Assembly (NCBI GenBank): GCA_002092835.1
Contig: LVWL01000018.1
Span: forward strand, 62,001-126,000
Source of the DNA: Campylobacter concisus
GTDB lineage: Bacteria > Campylobacterota > Campylobacteria > Campylobacterales > Campylobacteraceae
Length of the DNA: 64,000 nucleotides
Direction: 5' to 3'
In this document: piece by piece, positions 56,501-64,000 of the stretch
Position numbering within the stretch: position 1 is the stretch's first letter
How the letters are laid out: every line of letters begins with the position of its first letter
The notes under the pieces: generated by a model
Databases searched by the model: none
What the model was told of the DNA's origin: nothing
What the model saw: only the letters and a program-made list of their open reading frames with translations
Translations under genes and position numbers: made by a program

Positions 56501-58548
56501 AGCTTGATATTACCGATGATGCTGATAGCAATAAGGTGGTCAAATACACACTTGGCTTAACAGAAGATCATAAAACTATCATTAATGCCAAGGTTACTGA
56601 TAATACTGGCGCTGATAAGGTTGAGACAAATAGCGATATTACGCTTGATGCTCAAGGTAGCGGTTCTGGAACAGGCTTTAGGCTATTTATTGATGAGGAT
56701 AAAGATAGAAACGGAGTTCTAAGTAGAGATGAAGCTATGAAGGATGGAAATTTAAATACCACTTCGGCAATACTTCAAATCCCAACCACTGTAAATAGTG
56801 GCGATATTATAAAAGTCAAGGTAAATGGTGGAGCAGAACAAGAATATACTATTGTTTCAAATGTCGGCAATCGCATTACTCTAAAATTTCCAGATAATCA
56901 CACTGAATTACTTCCAACAGATAATAAGCTAAAAATTTCTGATGTTCATATAGATAAAGATCATCCAGCAGTGGTTGAAGCTACTATAAATGGAGTAACA
57001 AAGACAGCTAAAGCTACATTAGAATCAGTAGATACTAAAAATTTAAAGATTGAATTTGTTGAAGATAATGCAAGTAGAGACAATGTAATAGACAGAGATG
57101 AAGCTATTTTGGACAATGATATAAAAAAGACAATTATAAGCGTTCAGGTGCCGCATAATGTCACAAATGGCGATAAGGTAGCAGTAACAATAAAAGAACC
57201 TCAAGCTAATGGCACAACAGGGTCTAGAACCATAACTTATACTGTTTCAAAAACTGCTAACGGCAAAATTTCACTTACAGATGATGCTACTCATACTACT
57301 ACACAGCTAGCAAACAATACTATAAAAATTCCTGGTGTTGCTATGCTTCCAGGTCGCGAAACTAGTGCAGTAGCTACTATAACAAATGGTGCTGAGACTA
57401 CAACTAGTAGCGAAGCAAAAGCCAAACTTGCTCCTTTAAGTGAAGCGGGATTAAGTGTAAGCATAGTTGCTGATAAAAATGATAATGGCATTATCTCAAG
57501 AGATGAGTCAGGTAGTAAAATTTCAAAGGTTCATGTTTCTATCCCAGGAAGTGTTGTAGCTGGTGATAAGATAGATGTCAAGATAACAAATCCTGATGGA
57601 TCTACTGCGACTAATCATTACGAAGTTATGAAAAAAGATGTAAATGGAAAAATTACACTTAAAAATTTAGATGATGATTCTCAACAAACGCTTGATAGAG
57701 ATAAGCCACTTGATCTCAATGCTACTATCGCAGTTGGTAAAGAAACAAAAGCTGAAGTTACTCTAACTGACACATTTGGTGAGAGTAAAACAGTAAGCGA
57801 TACGGCACATGCTGAGATCGATGCTATAAGAGGCATCATGTTTAATAAGGATATAAAAACCTCAGAAAATGGCGAAAGATCTACTACGGTTAAAGTTTAT
57901 CTTAATGAAGATGCTAGAAATGGAGATACGGTAGAGTTTAAATACACTGATCCAGACAACCACCATGCACTAACTAAGACTGCAACACATACTTTATCGG
58001 CTGAAGATATAACAAAAGGTGTATTCGAGCAATCATTAGATATTAATGCTAGATCAGCTTATGATTTGGAAGTCAAAGCTACTCTTAAGACCTCGGATTC
58101 GGATGGCTTAGAGTCCAAGTCTTACGAGCCTTATAAACCACTTCATATAGGCGTTGAAAACTATACGGTTAAATTTGACGCAAGCAAAGATATGAAAGGT
58201 GGCAAAGGCAATGATACTTTGGTAGTCGATGGTGGCGAAGTTGATTTTAACAACATTCCTAATATTCCTAATCTTGATTCAAAAGTAGAAAGCTTTGAAA
58301 ATATTGAGCTTAAAGGTGGCTCTGAGATAAAATTTGATGCAAAAGCTATCTTTAACATCACTGATAATCTTAACACCGTTCTCAAGATCAAGGGCGATGC
58401 AACTAACAAAGTTGATATCAATGGTAAATGGAAAGAAGATACTTTAGTGCATGCTGATGCTGGCTTTAAAGGCTACTCAAGCGTAGATCAAGTAAATGGT
58501 CAAACACTTCATATTCAGATAGAAGACAAAATCCAAACTGATCTTTAA
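53530..58548 (+). CDS. LapA-type retention-module adhesin with Ig-like repeats
   Basis: The 1,672-residue protein starts with a retention module (residues 1-90: G-V-V-K-F-I-S-G-K-A-V-A, then V-G-D-I-L-Y-M-G-E-G-I) followed by a Gly/Ala linker with two T-A-A-G sites (100-103, 106-109), the dialanine motif cut by LapG-type proteases. About ten Ig-like repeats of some 130 residues follow, each with E-D...D-x-D and G-D-K/I-V-x-I. The C-terminus has an RTX-like G-G-K-G-N-D-T-L and a type I secretion-like end. No cysteine is seen. The start is TTG with AAGGAG upstream. It probably anchors in the outer membrane and mediates biofilm or host attachment. Confidence 0.85.
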   Translation: MAKEAGVVKFISGKAVAIDQNGNERELKVGDILYMGEGIKTSDAADKITIVSNNGKEITIVGNDTLALNQSTIGAEGLADVSDLQNAILNGGDLTKLEETAAGGNTAAGGGDGVSLSDAKFAEGGHYSNINATYRNLSDTNRAFASYDSPIGGYNGGDDTIIPSNPLVTFISDLNNDGTLSRVEHARDTNLNTSKVLITIPNDGTVRAGDILNITITKPDGNTENKTIPITPTIISNGYQFDAPIQTGKISKVDATITNFQGNVSGRSEDSVTSSGFSAPEVKFTEDNSPDNNLLTYTENAKDGKLNETPVLITVKDVIVGDMLHVTLTKPDGTTEVRNVSIDQNIIDNGYKIDNMPVEHGKPSKVEAYVADSTNTMRSATASDSTTLDVKPTLKFTEDTDDNIYLYDNENKQDNDFRSTTVEITLPKDVVIGDKIVITYTDPLTKQDTTKEISLTQEMIDNQKVNTSLPIFPDVRTSASAHVVDKNNVRKSEESDQDSVMPIGRNLEMTLPEEKTLHEISRQESTDDNEVNKTTARITLPNKIDNGDKLTLTITGPDPDDPVNNPSKTYTREFTIHMDSKGAVTSVTENGTSNVLTPIKSGDNKYTIDVSGIQLKHGEDTTIKAKVTNLNPNRHTSINESEVSASLEHVKKPEVIFGEANGTRSMSREQAMSDHDLNSTTVTIKLPKNAVSGDKLTVTIKEPNEATAREIKYTIGKDNNGKFFVKDSDGNKIDTDTDGRSFKISGIKTATGLETKVTAEIKDKDGIQHAEDTSTVTISNINDMAVYFKEDADRNVSLTRAESKDPDGDLHKTTVVVKVPNNVIAGDVVTIKIDNGTSPKTYKVTGRDPSGKIILEDTSTHTSITASDKNEIEIPGVEIIAGKTINVTTETTDASGGKKAEAQNHNTLEKLHEDMEITFEKDTNNDGILGSAEATGATTIATIKLPSNFVLGDKLIVESHNEDTPNNKTTKTYEIVKDNNGKLIAKNGSEELDITDDADSNKVVKYTLGLTEDHKTIINAKVTDNTGADKVETNSDITLDAQGSGSGTGFRLFIDEDKDRNGVLSRDEAMKDGNLNTTSAILQIPTTVNSGDIIKVKVNGGAEQEYTIVSNVGNRITLKFPDNHTELLPTDNKLKISDVHIDKDHPAVVEATINGVTKTAKATLESVDTKNLKIEFVEDNASRDNVIDRDEAILDNDIKKTIISVQVPHNVTNGDKVAVTIKEPQANGTTGSRTITYTVSKTANGKISLTDDATHTTTQLANNTIKIPGVAMLPGRETSAVATITNGAETTTSSEAKAKLAPLSEAGLSVSIVADKNDNGIISRDESGSKISKVHVSIPGSVVAGDKIDVKITNPDGSTATNHYEVMKKDVNGKITLKNLDDDSQQTLDRDKPLDLNATIAVGKETKAEVTLTDTFGESKTVSDTAHAEIDAIRGIMFNKDIKTSENGERSTTVKVYLNEDARNGDTVEFKYTDPDNHHALTKTATHTLSAEDITKGVFEQSLDINARSAYDLEVKATLKTSDSDGLESKSYEPYKPLHIGVENYTVKFDASKDMKGGKGNDTLVVDGGEVDFNNIPNIPNLDSKVESFENIELKGGSEIKFDAKAIFNITDNLNTVLKIKGDATNKVDINGKWKEDTLVHADAGFKGYSSVDQVNGQTLHIQIEDKIQTDL

Positions 58549-58557
58549 TTGCCAAGT

Positions 58558-58590
58558 GTGGGCGTAAATTTACGCCCACTTCTACTCTTT
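58558..58590 (+). terminator. Terminator after the adhesin gene
   Basis: GTGGGCGTAAA (58558-58568) and TTTACGCCCAC (58569-58579) form a perfect 22-base palindrome followed by TTCTACTCTTTCTC. In RNA it folds into a strong hairpin. Confidence 0.8.
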
Positions 58591-58666
58591 CTCGTTAAAA
58601 TTTAACTCCTTTTGCTTCATTTTTAAGCCTTATTTTACTAACATCACCCCTTTTAAAGGAGAAAAT

Positions 58667-59260
58667 ATGAAAAATTTAATAGCCGTTATTATAGTTATTG
58701 CTGCACTTGCTTTTGGTGCTTTTAAGTATATAAATTCATTTGTTGCACTTGATGAAAATGTAAATGCAAAGTGGTCGCAGGTGTTAAATCAATATAAAAG
58801 AAGAGCCGAGCTTGTGCCAAATTTGGTTGAAACTGTAAAAGGCTACGCAGCTCATGAGCAAAAAATTTTTGAAGATGTGGCAAATGCTAGAAGCAAGAGC
58901 ATGCAAGTAAGCGTTGATGCAAGTGGTCTTAGCGATGAAGCTAAGATGAAAGAATTTATGACAGCACAAAGCTCGTTTGGCTTGGCGCTTGGCAGGCTTA
59001 TGGCAGTTAGTGAGAACTACCCAGAGCTAAAAGCAAATCAAAATTTCTTATCTCTTCAGAGCCAGCTTGAAGGTACGCAAAACCGCATAAGCGTGGCAAT
59101 GCATGATTATATCGAAGCTGTAAAAGAGTATAACGTAGCCCTTAGAAGCTTTCCAAATAAATTTATAGCAAGTGCTTTTTATCCTGAGCTAAAGCCAAAA
59201 CAAAATCTTGAAATAAGCAACGAAGAGAAGATAAATCCAAAAGTTTCATTTGAGAAATGA
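58667..59260 (+). CDS. lemA: LemA family membrane protein
   Basis: The 197-residue protein has an N-terminal membrane helix (about 4-24) and the LemA signature: Y-N-x-F-V-A-L-D-E-like start N-S-F-V-A-L-D-E-N-V-N-A-K-W-S-Q-V-L-N-Q, R-R-A-E-L-V-P-N-L-V-E-T-V-K-G-Y-A, and the L-S-L-Q-S-Q-L-E-G-T-Q-N-R-I helix. LemA proteins commonly pair with TPM-domain proteins, as here (the next gene overlaps by four bases). Function unclear in the family. Confidence 0.93.
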   Translation: MKNLIAVIIVIAALAFGAFKYINSFVALDENVNAKWSQVLNQYKRRAELVPNLVETVKGYAAHEQKIFEDVANARSKSMQVSVDASGLSDEAKMKEFMTAQSSFGLALGRLMAVSENYPELKANQNFLSLQSQLEGTQNRISVAMHDYIEAVKEYNVALRSFPNKFIASAFYPELKPKQNLEISNEEKINPKVSFEK

Positions 59261-60114
59261 TGAAGAAAATTTTTGCTCTTTTATTTTTTACATTTTGCTT
59301 TTGTTTTGCCATAAATTTTAACGAGCAGATAAGTGATGAGGCTCAAATTTTCTCTAAAAATGAGAAAGCTGAGCTTTTAAGCTTGGTGCAAAATTATGAG
59401 CAAAATAGTACGACGCAAATTGCTATCGTGACGCTTAAATCACTAGAAAATAAAAGCATAGAAGATATCTCTCTTGAGGTAGCTAGAGGCTACAAGCTGG
59501 GACAAAAACAAAGCAGTAATGGAGTGCTTTTAATAATCACTCCAAACGAGAGAAAAGTACGTATAGAAGTTGGTTATGGGCTTGAAGGTGTGCTAACTGA
59601 CGCTATATCAAGCCAGATCATAAATGATGTGATAGTGCCTAAATTTAAGCAAGGAGATATGGGCGGTGGCGTGATAGATGGCATAAGAGCCATCATAAAA
59701 GTGGCTAGTGGCGAAGAATTTGAAAGTGCGAGTGAAGATGAAGAGATACCGTTTGGAATAGTTGCCTTTTTTGCTGGCATGATCTCGTGTTTTGTCTCTG
59801 GCTTTTTAGGTAAATTTTTTATGAGAATTGGCTTTAGTGCGTGTTTTGCAGGGCTGATATCTACGGTATTTGAGCAATTTTTTGGCGTGCAAAATTACTT
59901 CATTGTCTTTGCCATTATGTTTGTAATATTTTTTATTATTTTAAAAAATGCCTTTAAAAAAAATGCTCAAAGCAAAAATACACACAGTGACTTTAGGCGC
60001 GATAGATCAGACTCAAATAGCAGTGGCAACGGCCATTCAAGCAGTTCAAGAGGTGGTGGCTTTAGTGGCGGCGGAGGCGGTTTTGGCGGAGGTGGAGCAA
60101 GTGGCAGTTGGTAA
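59257..60114 (+). CDS. TPM-domain membrane protein (YgcG-like)
   Basis: The 285-residue protein has a signal peptide (1-19), a TPM domain (about 25-150: I-S-D-E-A-Q-I-F...I-A-I-V-T-L, N-G-V-L-L-I-I-T-P-N-E-R-K-V-R-I-E-V-G-Y-G-L-E-G), three hydrophobic segments (about 165-230), and a tail rich in Ser and Gly ending G-G-G-A-S-G-S-W. It is the usual partner of LemA. The role is not established; membrane-associated phosphatase activity is suggested for some TPM domains. Confidence 0.88.
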   Translation: MMKKIFALLFFTFCFCFAINFNEQISDEAQIFSKNEKAELLSLVQNYEQNSTTQIAIVTLKSLENKSIEDISLEVARGYKLGQKQSSNGVLLIITPNERKVRIEVGYGLEGVLTDAISSQIINDVIVPKFKQGDMGGGVIDGIRAIIKVASGEEFESASEDEEIPFGIVAFFAGMISCFVSGFLGKFFMRIGFSACFAGLISTVFEQFFGVQNYFIVFAIMFVIFFIILKNAFKKNAQSKNTHSDFRRDRSDSNSSGNGHSSSSRGGGFSGGGGGFGGGGASGSW

Positions 60115-60180
60115 AATTTCATCAAAGATTGGCTTGTAAAGCTTAAATCCTTTAAAATATATAAAAACTTAGGAGCAAAG

Positions 60181-60861
60181 ATGCTAGCTGGCGAGCTACT
60201 TAAAAGCCATTTTGCTAAATTTGATCTAGTGGCGGTGCTTAGTAAATTTTTAGAGCAAAGTCATTTTGATAAAGAAAAATTTGATCTGCTTAAACAAAAT
60301 AACTTTAAAATTTTAGATAAAAATATAAAGCAAGAGATAGTTGGGACTGCTAGTTTTAAAGAGTTTTTTGACGATAAATTTCAGAGCTTTTTATGCGAGC
60401 TTATGCAAAGTAAAGTTTTAATTGTTTCTGGCAAAGAGTATAAATTTAGTGAGCTTGAAATTTATACTTGTTTTGATGCAAATACCTACAAAAGGCAGTG
60501 TGAGGCAGGAGAGATTTACTTTCACAACTTTGGCTTTGACATATCTTTTAAAAGCGAGCCATCGCTTTATGGTGGCGTTTTAGTAAGAAGCCTAAAGTCC
60601 TTAAACGGGCAAAATTTTATCTTTGGGCCAAGAAAATGTGCCTTGCATATCTTAAATAGCAAAATGAGCAATTTAAACTTTGATCTAAAAGAGGCTGATT
60701 TTAGAAAAGATGAGATCACTTTTGCGCCACGTATTAGATCATTTGGCGATGAAAACCAGCAAAAAAATGATTGTCTTAGAGCATTTACTGCCGAGTTTGA
60801 AAAAGCCTTAGAGTGCGATGAAAATTATAAAAAGAGATTAAATGCCTATAAAAAGGGGTGA
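60181..60861 (+). CDS. Conserved-looking hypothetical protein
   Basis: The 226-residue soluble protein lacks a signal peptide. Its centre (about 85-160) has C-F-D-A-N-T-Y-K-R-Q, I-Y-F-H-N-F-G-F-D-I-S-F, Y-G-G-V-L-V-R-S-L and F-G-P-R-K-C-A, suggesting a mixed alpha/beta fold, possibly of the 3-methyladenine glycosylase-like or FMN-binding type; I cannot decide. TTAGGAGC precedes ATG 60181. Its end overlaps the phosphopantetheinyl transferase start by 20 bases, so it may belong to the same transcript. Confidence 0.6.
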   Translation: MLAGELLKSHFAKFDLVAVLSKFLEQSHFDKEKFDLLKQNNFKILDKNIKQEIVGTASFKEFFDDKFQSFLCELMQSKVLIVSGKEYKFSELEIYTCFDANTYKRQCEAGEIYFHNFGFDISFKSEPSLYGGVLVRSLKSLNGQNFIFGPRKCALHILNSKMSNLNFDLKEADFRKDEITFAPRIRSFGDENQQKNDCLRAFTAEFEKALECDENYKKRLNAYKKG

Positions 60862-61363
60862 AATTCATCTTTTTATCAGCTTTTGCGGTGAGAAATTTAG
60901 CTCAAAAATGCTAAATAAAAAAGATCGCAGAAGAGTAAAAAAATACCCAAATTTAATAAAACAAAACTCGTTTAAAGTATCTCGCTACTTAAAATTTAAA
61001 GCAAAGATACGAGGTAAAATCTGTCTTTCTCATAAAGAAAATATCGCGGTTTTGGCCATTTCAAAAGAAAAGATCGGAGTTGATGTAGAAGAGCTAAAAG
61101 AGCGAAATTTTAACTCAGTAGCTAGCTTTTGCTTCACAAAAGATGAGAGCAAAATTTTAGCAAACGCAAAAGATAAAATGAAAAAATTTTATGAAATTTA
61201 TACTGCAAAAGAGGCAATTTTAAAGCTTAAAAATTTATCGTTTAGCGATCTTGGTACTACCAGCTACGATGAAATGGCAAAAAAATACTTAATTATTAAT
61301 AATTCATTTATTATTTGCCTTGCATTTAAGCAATGCAAAGATATAATTATTAAACTTTTGTAA
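60842..61363 (+). CDS. 4'-phosphopantetheinyl transferase
   Basis: The 173-residue Sfp-type enzyme activates acyl carrier proteins. The magnesium-binding motif is G-V-D-V-E-E (about 82-87) and the K-E-A motif is Y-T-A-K-E-A-I-L-K. It stands directly ahead of a ketosynthase cluster, so it most likely modifies the carrier protein of that pathway. The ribosome site is weak, suggesting coupling to the upstream gene it overlaps. Confidence 0.85.
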   Translation: MPIKRGEIHLFISFCGEKFSSKMLNKKDRRRVKKYPNLIKQNSFKVSRYLKFKAKIRGKICLSHKENIAVLAISKEKIGVDVEELKERNFNSVASFCFTKDESKILANAKDKMKKFYEIYTAKEAILKLKNLSFSDLGTTSYDEMAKKYLIINNSFIICLAFKQCKDIIIKLL

Positions 61364-61386
61364 TTTTTAATATTAAAAGGTAAAGA

Positions 61387-61764
61387 TTGCTTATAAAAAA
61401 AATAGTCATAATCCTTGCTATTTCGCTTTTTGCTCTTGGATGCGCAAATAAATTTGATACGCCGCAGATAGCAGATTTTGGCTTGAAAACATTTAAGATA
61501 AGCTCATCAAAAGGTCTACTTTTGCTTTATGTACAAAATAGCGAGAACGAGTATAAATTTAGCCTTGTAAATGCACTTGGTGCGCCAGAAGCTAGGCGAG
61601 TTTTAAAAGATGGCAGCTTTAAAAATTTAGGTTTTTTGCCACCAAATAGCACCTATAATAAACTTTTTATAAAAGTACTAGAGATGATAAAAGATGAAAA
61701 AAAAGAGCAAAAATTTATGATAGGCGATCAATATTATGAGGTAGAAAGTGTTGATCTACGTTAG
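61387..61764 (+). CDS. Small lipoprotein of the aryl-polyene-like cluster, DUF3261-like
   Basis: The 125-residue protein starts at TTG (AAAGGTAAAGA upstream) and has a lipoprotein signal ending F-A-L-G-C. The mature part is beta-rich (G-L-L-L-L-Y-V-Q-N, Y-K-F-S-L-V-N-A-L-G-A-P). A DUF3261-type lipoprotein is a regular member of aryl-polyene clusters, placed before the first ketosynthase, which fits. It overlaps the ketosynthase by 17 bases. Confidence 0.65.
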   Translation: MLIKKIVIILAISLFALGCANKFDTPQIADFGLKTFKISSSKGLLLLYVQNSENEYKFSLVNALGAPEARRVLKDGSFKNLGFLPPNSTYNKLFIKVLEMIKDEKKEQKFMIGDQYYEVESVDLR

Positions 61765-62917
61765 CAAACCAGCCATTATCAGTGCCGCAGGGAGTAGCAG
61801 TAATGAGAATTTGAGCTCGCTTTTAAGTGGAAAGAGATTTCTAAGCTTAAGCAGTGAGTTTCATCCCGAGAATAAATTTTTAGTTGCGAAATTTGATAAG
61901 GCGCTGCCAGAGTTTGCCAAGAACACAAAAGAACACTTCAAAACAAGAACCAATGCTTTGCTTCTAAACACGCTTCTTGAGCTTGACGATGAGATAAAAA
62001 AGGCTATCAAAAAATTTGGTAAGAGCCGTGTAGGTGTTATTTTAGGCACTACAACGAGTGGAATTGAAGAAAATTTTTGGACTTTTAAAGAGTATATAAG
62101 AACTGAAATTTTTGATAAAAGTAAGTTTGGTATAGACAGAAACTGTCTTGCAAATGTGAGCGAATTTGTGAGTGATTTTTATGGATTAGAGGGGCCAAGC
62201 TTTTGCGTATCGACTGCCTGTACTTCTGGAGTTAAGGCGATTATTGAAGCACAAAGACTAATAAAAAGCGATATTTGCGATGCGGTTATATGCGGCGGTG
62301 TTGATAGTTTAAACACCTTAACCATAAATGGCTTTAATTCACTTAGCATTTTAAGTCAAAAACCAAGCGAACCCTTTTCTAAAAATAGAGAGGGTATAAA
62401 TATCGGCGAGGGAGCTGGGCTGTTTTTGCTGAGCCATGATGAAATTTCAAACGTCACGGTCGCTGGCTCGGCCTCAAACTGCGACGCTTTTCATATGACT
62501 CAGCCTGATTTTAATGCCAAAATGGCAATTTCTTGTATAGAAGAAGCTTTAAAAAAAGCTGGCATAGACGGCGTGGACTATGTAAATTTGCATGGCACTG
62601 GCACGCAAGCAAATGACAAAATGGAAGCAAAAGCTGTAAATTTAACGCTTGGCTCCGCATATACTAGCTCACTAAAGCCACAGATCGGACACACACTTGG
62701 GGCTGCTGGAGCCATCGAGAGCGCCATTTGCGTTATGCTTTGCATGGGGGAAAATAGCCTCTTGCCACCACACGTTTATGACGGAGTGTATGACGAGAGT
62801 TTGGAAGCTATAAATTTAGTAAAAAGCGGCACGAAATTTGACGTAAAAACGGCGATGTCGCTATCTTTTGCCTTTGGCGGAGACAACGCCGCGATAATAT
62901 TTAAAAGAGTGAGATGA
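61748..62917 (+). CDS. Beta-ketoacyl synthase of the aryl-polyene-like cluster (ApeO-like)
   Basis: The 389-residue FabF-type ketosynthase has the nucleophile Cys158 in S-T-A-C-T-S-G, His in L-H-G-T-G-T and His in I-G-H-T-L-G-A-A-G. Start is GTG 61748 or TTG 61751. Its neighbours (lipoprotein, dehydratase, ketoreductase in that order) match the apeO-apeP-apeQ order of aryl-polyene loci rather than ordinary fatty-acid synthesis. It would extend a polyene chain on an acyl carrier protein. Confidence 0.85.
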   Translation: MLIYVSKPAIISAAGSSSNENLSSLLSGKRFLSLSSEFHPENKFLVAKFDKALPEFAKNTKEHFKTRTNALLLNTLLELDDEIKKAIKKFGKSRVGVILGTTTSGIEENFWTFKEYIRTEIFDKSKFGIDRNCLANVSEFVSDFYGLEGPSFCVSTACTSGVKAIIEAQRLIKSDICDAVICGGVDSLNTLTINGFNSLSILSQKPSEPFSKNREGINIGEGAGLFLLSHDEISNVTVAGSASNCDAFHMTQPDFNAKMAISCIEEALKKAGIDGVDYVNLHGTGTQANDKMEAKAVNLTLGSAYTSSLKPQIGHTLGAAGAIESAICVMLCMGENSLLPPHVYDGVYDESLEAINLVKSGTKFDVKTAMSLSFAFGGDNAAIIFKRVR

Positions 62918-63335
62918 TGATAAGTGATTATTTGCCGCACAGCAGTACCATAACCCTGATCGATAAAATTTTAGAATTTACGCCTTGTGAGAGTATCAAA
63001 GTAAGAAGCGTGATAAATGATCAAAATCCATTTTTAGAAGATGGTAAATTTCATACGCAAAAGGCGATCGAGATGATGGCTCAAAGCTAGGGATCTACGA
63101 TTCAAAGATGCGTGAGCTACGCGGTGAGAAGGCGATATTTGGCTTTTTGCTTGGAAGTAGGAAATTTGAAATTTTTAAGCCGTATTTTAAAGTGGGCGAT
63201 GAGATAGTGATCATCTCAAACTGCTCGATTCAAGACGAGAGTGGTTTTGGCGTTTATGATAGTGAACTTTTTGTAAACGGCGAGCTTGGCGCAAGGGCGG
63301 TTTTAAATGTGATGAGCCTGATGAAGAATTTGTAA
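62914..63335 (+). pseudogene. 3-hydroxyacyl-ACP dehydratase (ApeP-like), frameshifted
   Basis: The first frame runs from ATG 62914 (M-M-I-S-D-Y-L-P-H-S, with the hot-dog-fold start) to TAG 63088-63090 after A-Q-S. The second frame continues directly, L-G-I-Y-D-S-K-M-R-E-L-R-G-E-K, to 63335. Adding one base in AGCTAGGG (63085-63092) joins them into a dehydratase of about 140 residues that matches the small APE dehydratases. It overlaps the ketosynthase stop. If the shift is real, the pathway lacks this dehydratase unless another supplies it. Confidence 0.75.
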
Positions 63336-63347
63336 AAAAGGTACTTA

Positions 63348-64000
63348 GTGAGTAAGAGAGTATTGATAACTGGATCAAGCAGAGGCATAGGAGCTAGCAT
63401 AGCTAGGCGCCTTGCTGGCGAGTACGAAGTGGTGCTTCACGCAAGAAGCAAGAGCGATGAGCTTTTAAAGATGGCTTGTGAGCTTGGGGTTAAATTTTTG
63501 ATATTTGACGTGGCTGACACCGCTGCAGCAAAAGAGGCGATAGAGGCCGACATGGAGGCAAATGGCGTTTATTATGGCGTTGTACTAAACGCTGGCATAA
63601 CAAGAGATAACACTTTTGTGGGGCTGAGCGATGAAGAGTGGTTTGATGTGATAGATGTAAATTTAAATGGCTTTTATAACGTGCTAAGACCAGCGCTAAT
63701 GCCCATGATAAGAGCTAGAAAGCCAGCTCGCATCGTTACTTTAAGCTCAGTTTCTGGAGTCATTGGTAACAGAGGTCAGGTAAACTACTCAGCTAGCAAG
63801 GCCGGCATCATAGGTGCTAGCAAAGCCCTCGCGGTCGAGCTTGCAAGTAGAGGCATAACGGTAAACTGTGTAGCACCTGGGCTTATAAAAACAGATATGA
63901 GCGAGGAAATTTTAAATAGCGACTTTTTAGACGAGGTGCTAAAGGCCATACCTGCAAAAAGAGCTGGCGAGGCCAGCGAGGTGGCAGGACTTGTTAAATT
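63348..64000 (+). CDS. 3-oxoacyl-ACP reductase of the aryl-polyene-like cluster (ApeQ-like), partial
   Basis: At least 217 residues of an FabG-type short-chain dehydrogenase, cut by the right edge. The start is GTG 63348, a few bases after AAAAAAGG. It shows T-G-S-S-R-G-I-G for NADPH binding, N-A-G-I, catalytic Ser in L-S-S-V-S-G and Y-S-A-S-K. It reduces the keto group formed by the ketosynthase. The cluster clearly continues to the right. Confidence 0.88.
   Translation, partial: MSKRVLITGSSRGIGASIARRLAGEYEVVLHARSKSDELLKMACELGVKFLIFDVADTAAAKEAIEADMEANGVYYGVVLNAGITRDNTFVGLSDEEWFDVIDVNLNGFYNVLRPALMPMIRARKPARIVTLSSVSGVIGNRGQVNYSASKAGIIGASKALAVELASRGITVNCVAPGLIKTDMSEEILNSDFLDEVLKAIPAKRAGEASEVAGLVK

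Noticed and set aside
59948-60139. Plus-strand ORF of 63 codons inside the TPM-domain gene
   Set aside because: Out-of-frame reading of the Gly/Ser-rich tail, with no start signal.

Overview
The window reads as a chromosomal segment of a Campylobacter, probably of the C. concisus / C. curvus group. The DNA is AT-rich. Gene order matches epsilonproteobacterial blocks: selA-selB next to a DsbC-like gene, the P19 iron-uptake operon, der-aroK-trpS-serS-pflB, and kdsA...ribH-nusB-pyrF. No database search was possible; assignments rest on motifs, gene order and remembered family knowledge.

Layout. 1-9.4 kb: an edge-truncated Fe-S protein, the selenocysteine insertion genes selA and selB, a DsbC-like periplasmic protein, and a formate dehydrogenase operon (small Tat protein, fdhA, fdhB) in which fdhA has an in-frame UGA (Sec) followed by a SECIS-like hairpin. 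9.4-17.7 kb: the P19-type iron-uptake operon (Ftr1-like permease, P19, DUF2318/YHS membrane protein, two FtsX-like permeases, ATPase, thioredoxin-like lipoprotein) and one more lipoprotein. 17.7-19 kb: a decayed DUF2920 gene. 19-26.5 kb, minus strand: der-aroK-trpS-(membrane protein)-serS-pflB, with trpS frameshifted and preceded by 0.57 kb of degenerate hairpin repeats. 26.7-34.5 kb: EamA transporter, kdsA, a paired SMR exporter, a restriction-modification locus whose specificity gene carries a (GA)16 tract, then ribH-nusB-pyrF and a small helix-hairpin-helix-like protein.

34.7-53.04 kb is an integrated mobile island. It starts at the 3' end of tRNA-Ser(GCU) and ends at an 18-bp direct repeat of that tRNA end. 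It carries two tyrosine recombinases (one split), zinc-ribbon and Sel1-repeat proteins, a TraD/VirD4-like ATPase next to a ClpP-like protease, several secreted or lipoprotein cargo genes, an XRE-type regulator, an mcrC remnant, a MobV-like relaxase preceded by an oriT-like hairpin cluster, and a toxin-antitoxin pair. I read it as an integrative mobilizable element: it has a relaxase and a coupling protein, but I see no mating-pair-formation genes.

53-64 kb returns to chromosome: a 1,672-residue LapA-type retention-module adhesin, a LemA/TPM pair, an unknown protein, and the start of an aryl-polyene-like cluster (phosphopantetheinyl transferase, lipoprotein, ketosynthase, frameshifted dehydratase, ketoreductase) that runs off the right edge.

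Most interesting signals: the (GA)16 switch that could join or separate one and two target-recognition modules; paired repeat blocks at both island ends; the nested hairpins before the relaxase; an 11-mer shared by three island cargo promoters; hairpin repeats with compensatory base changes upstream of trpS; and a higher-GC tract from kdsA to ribH. Five genes (trpS, the second integrase, the coupling ATPase, mcrC remnant, dehydratase) are each out of frame by one missing base. Since trpS should be essential, sequencing error must be considered before any of these is called a pseudogene.
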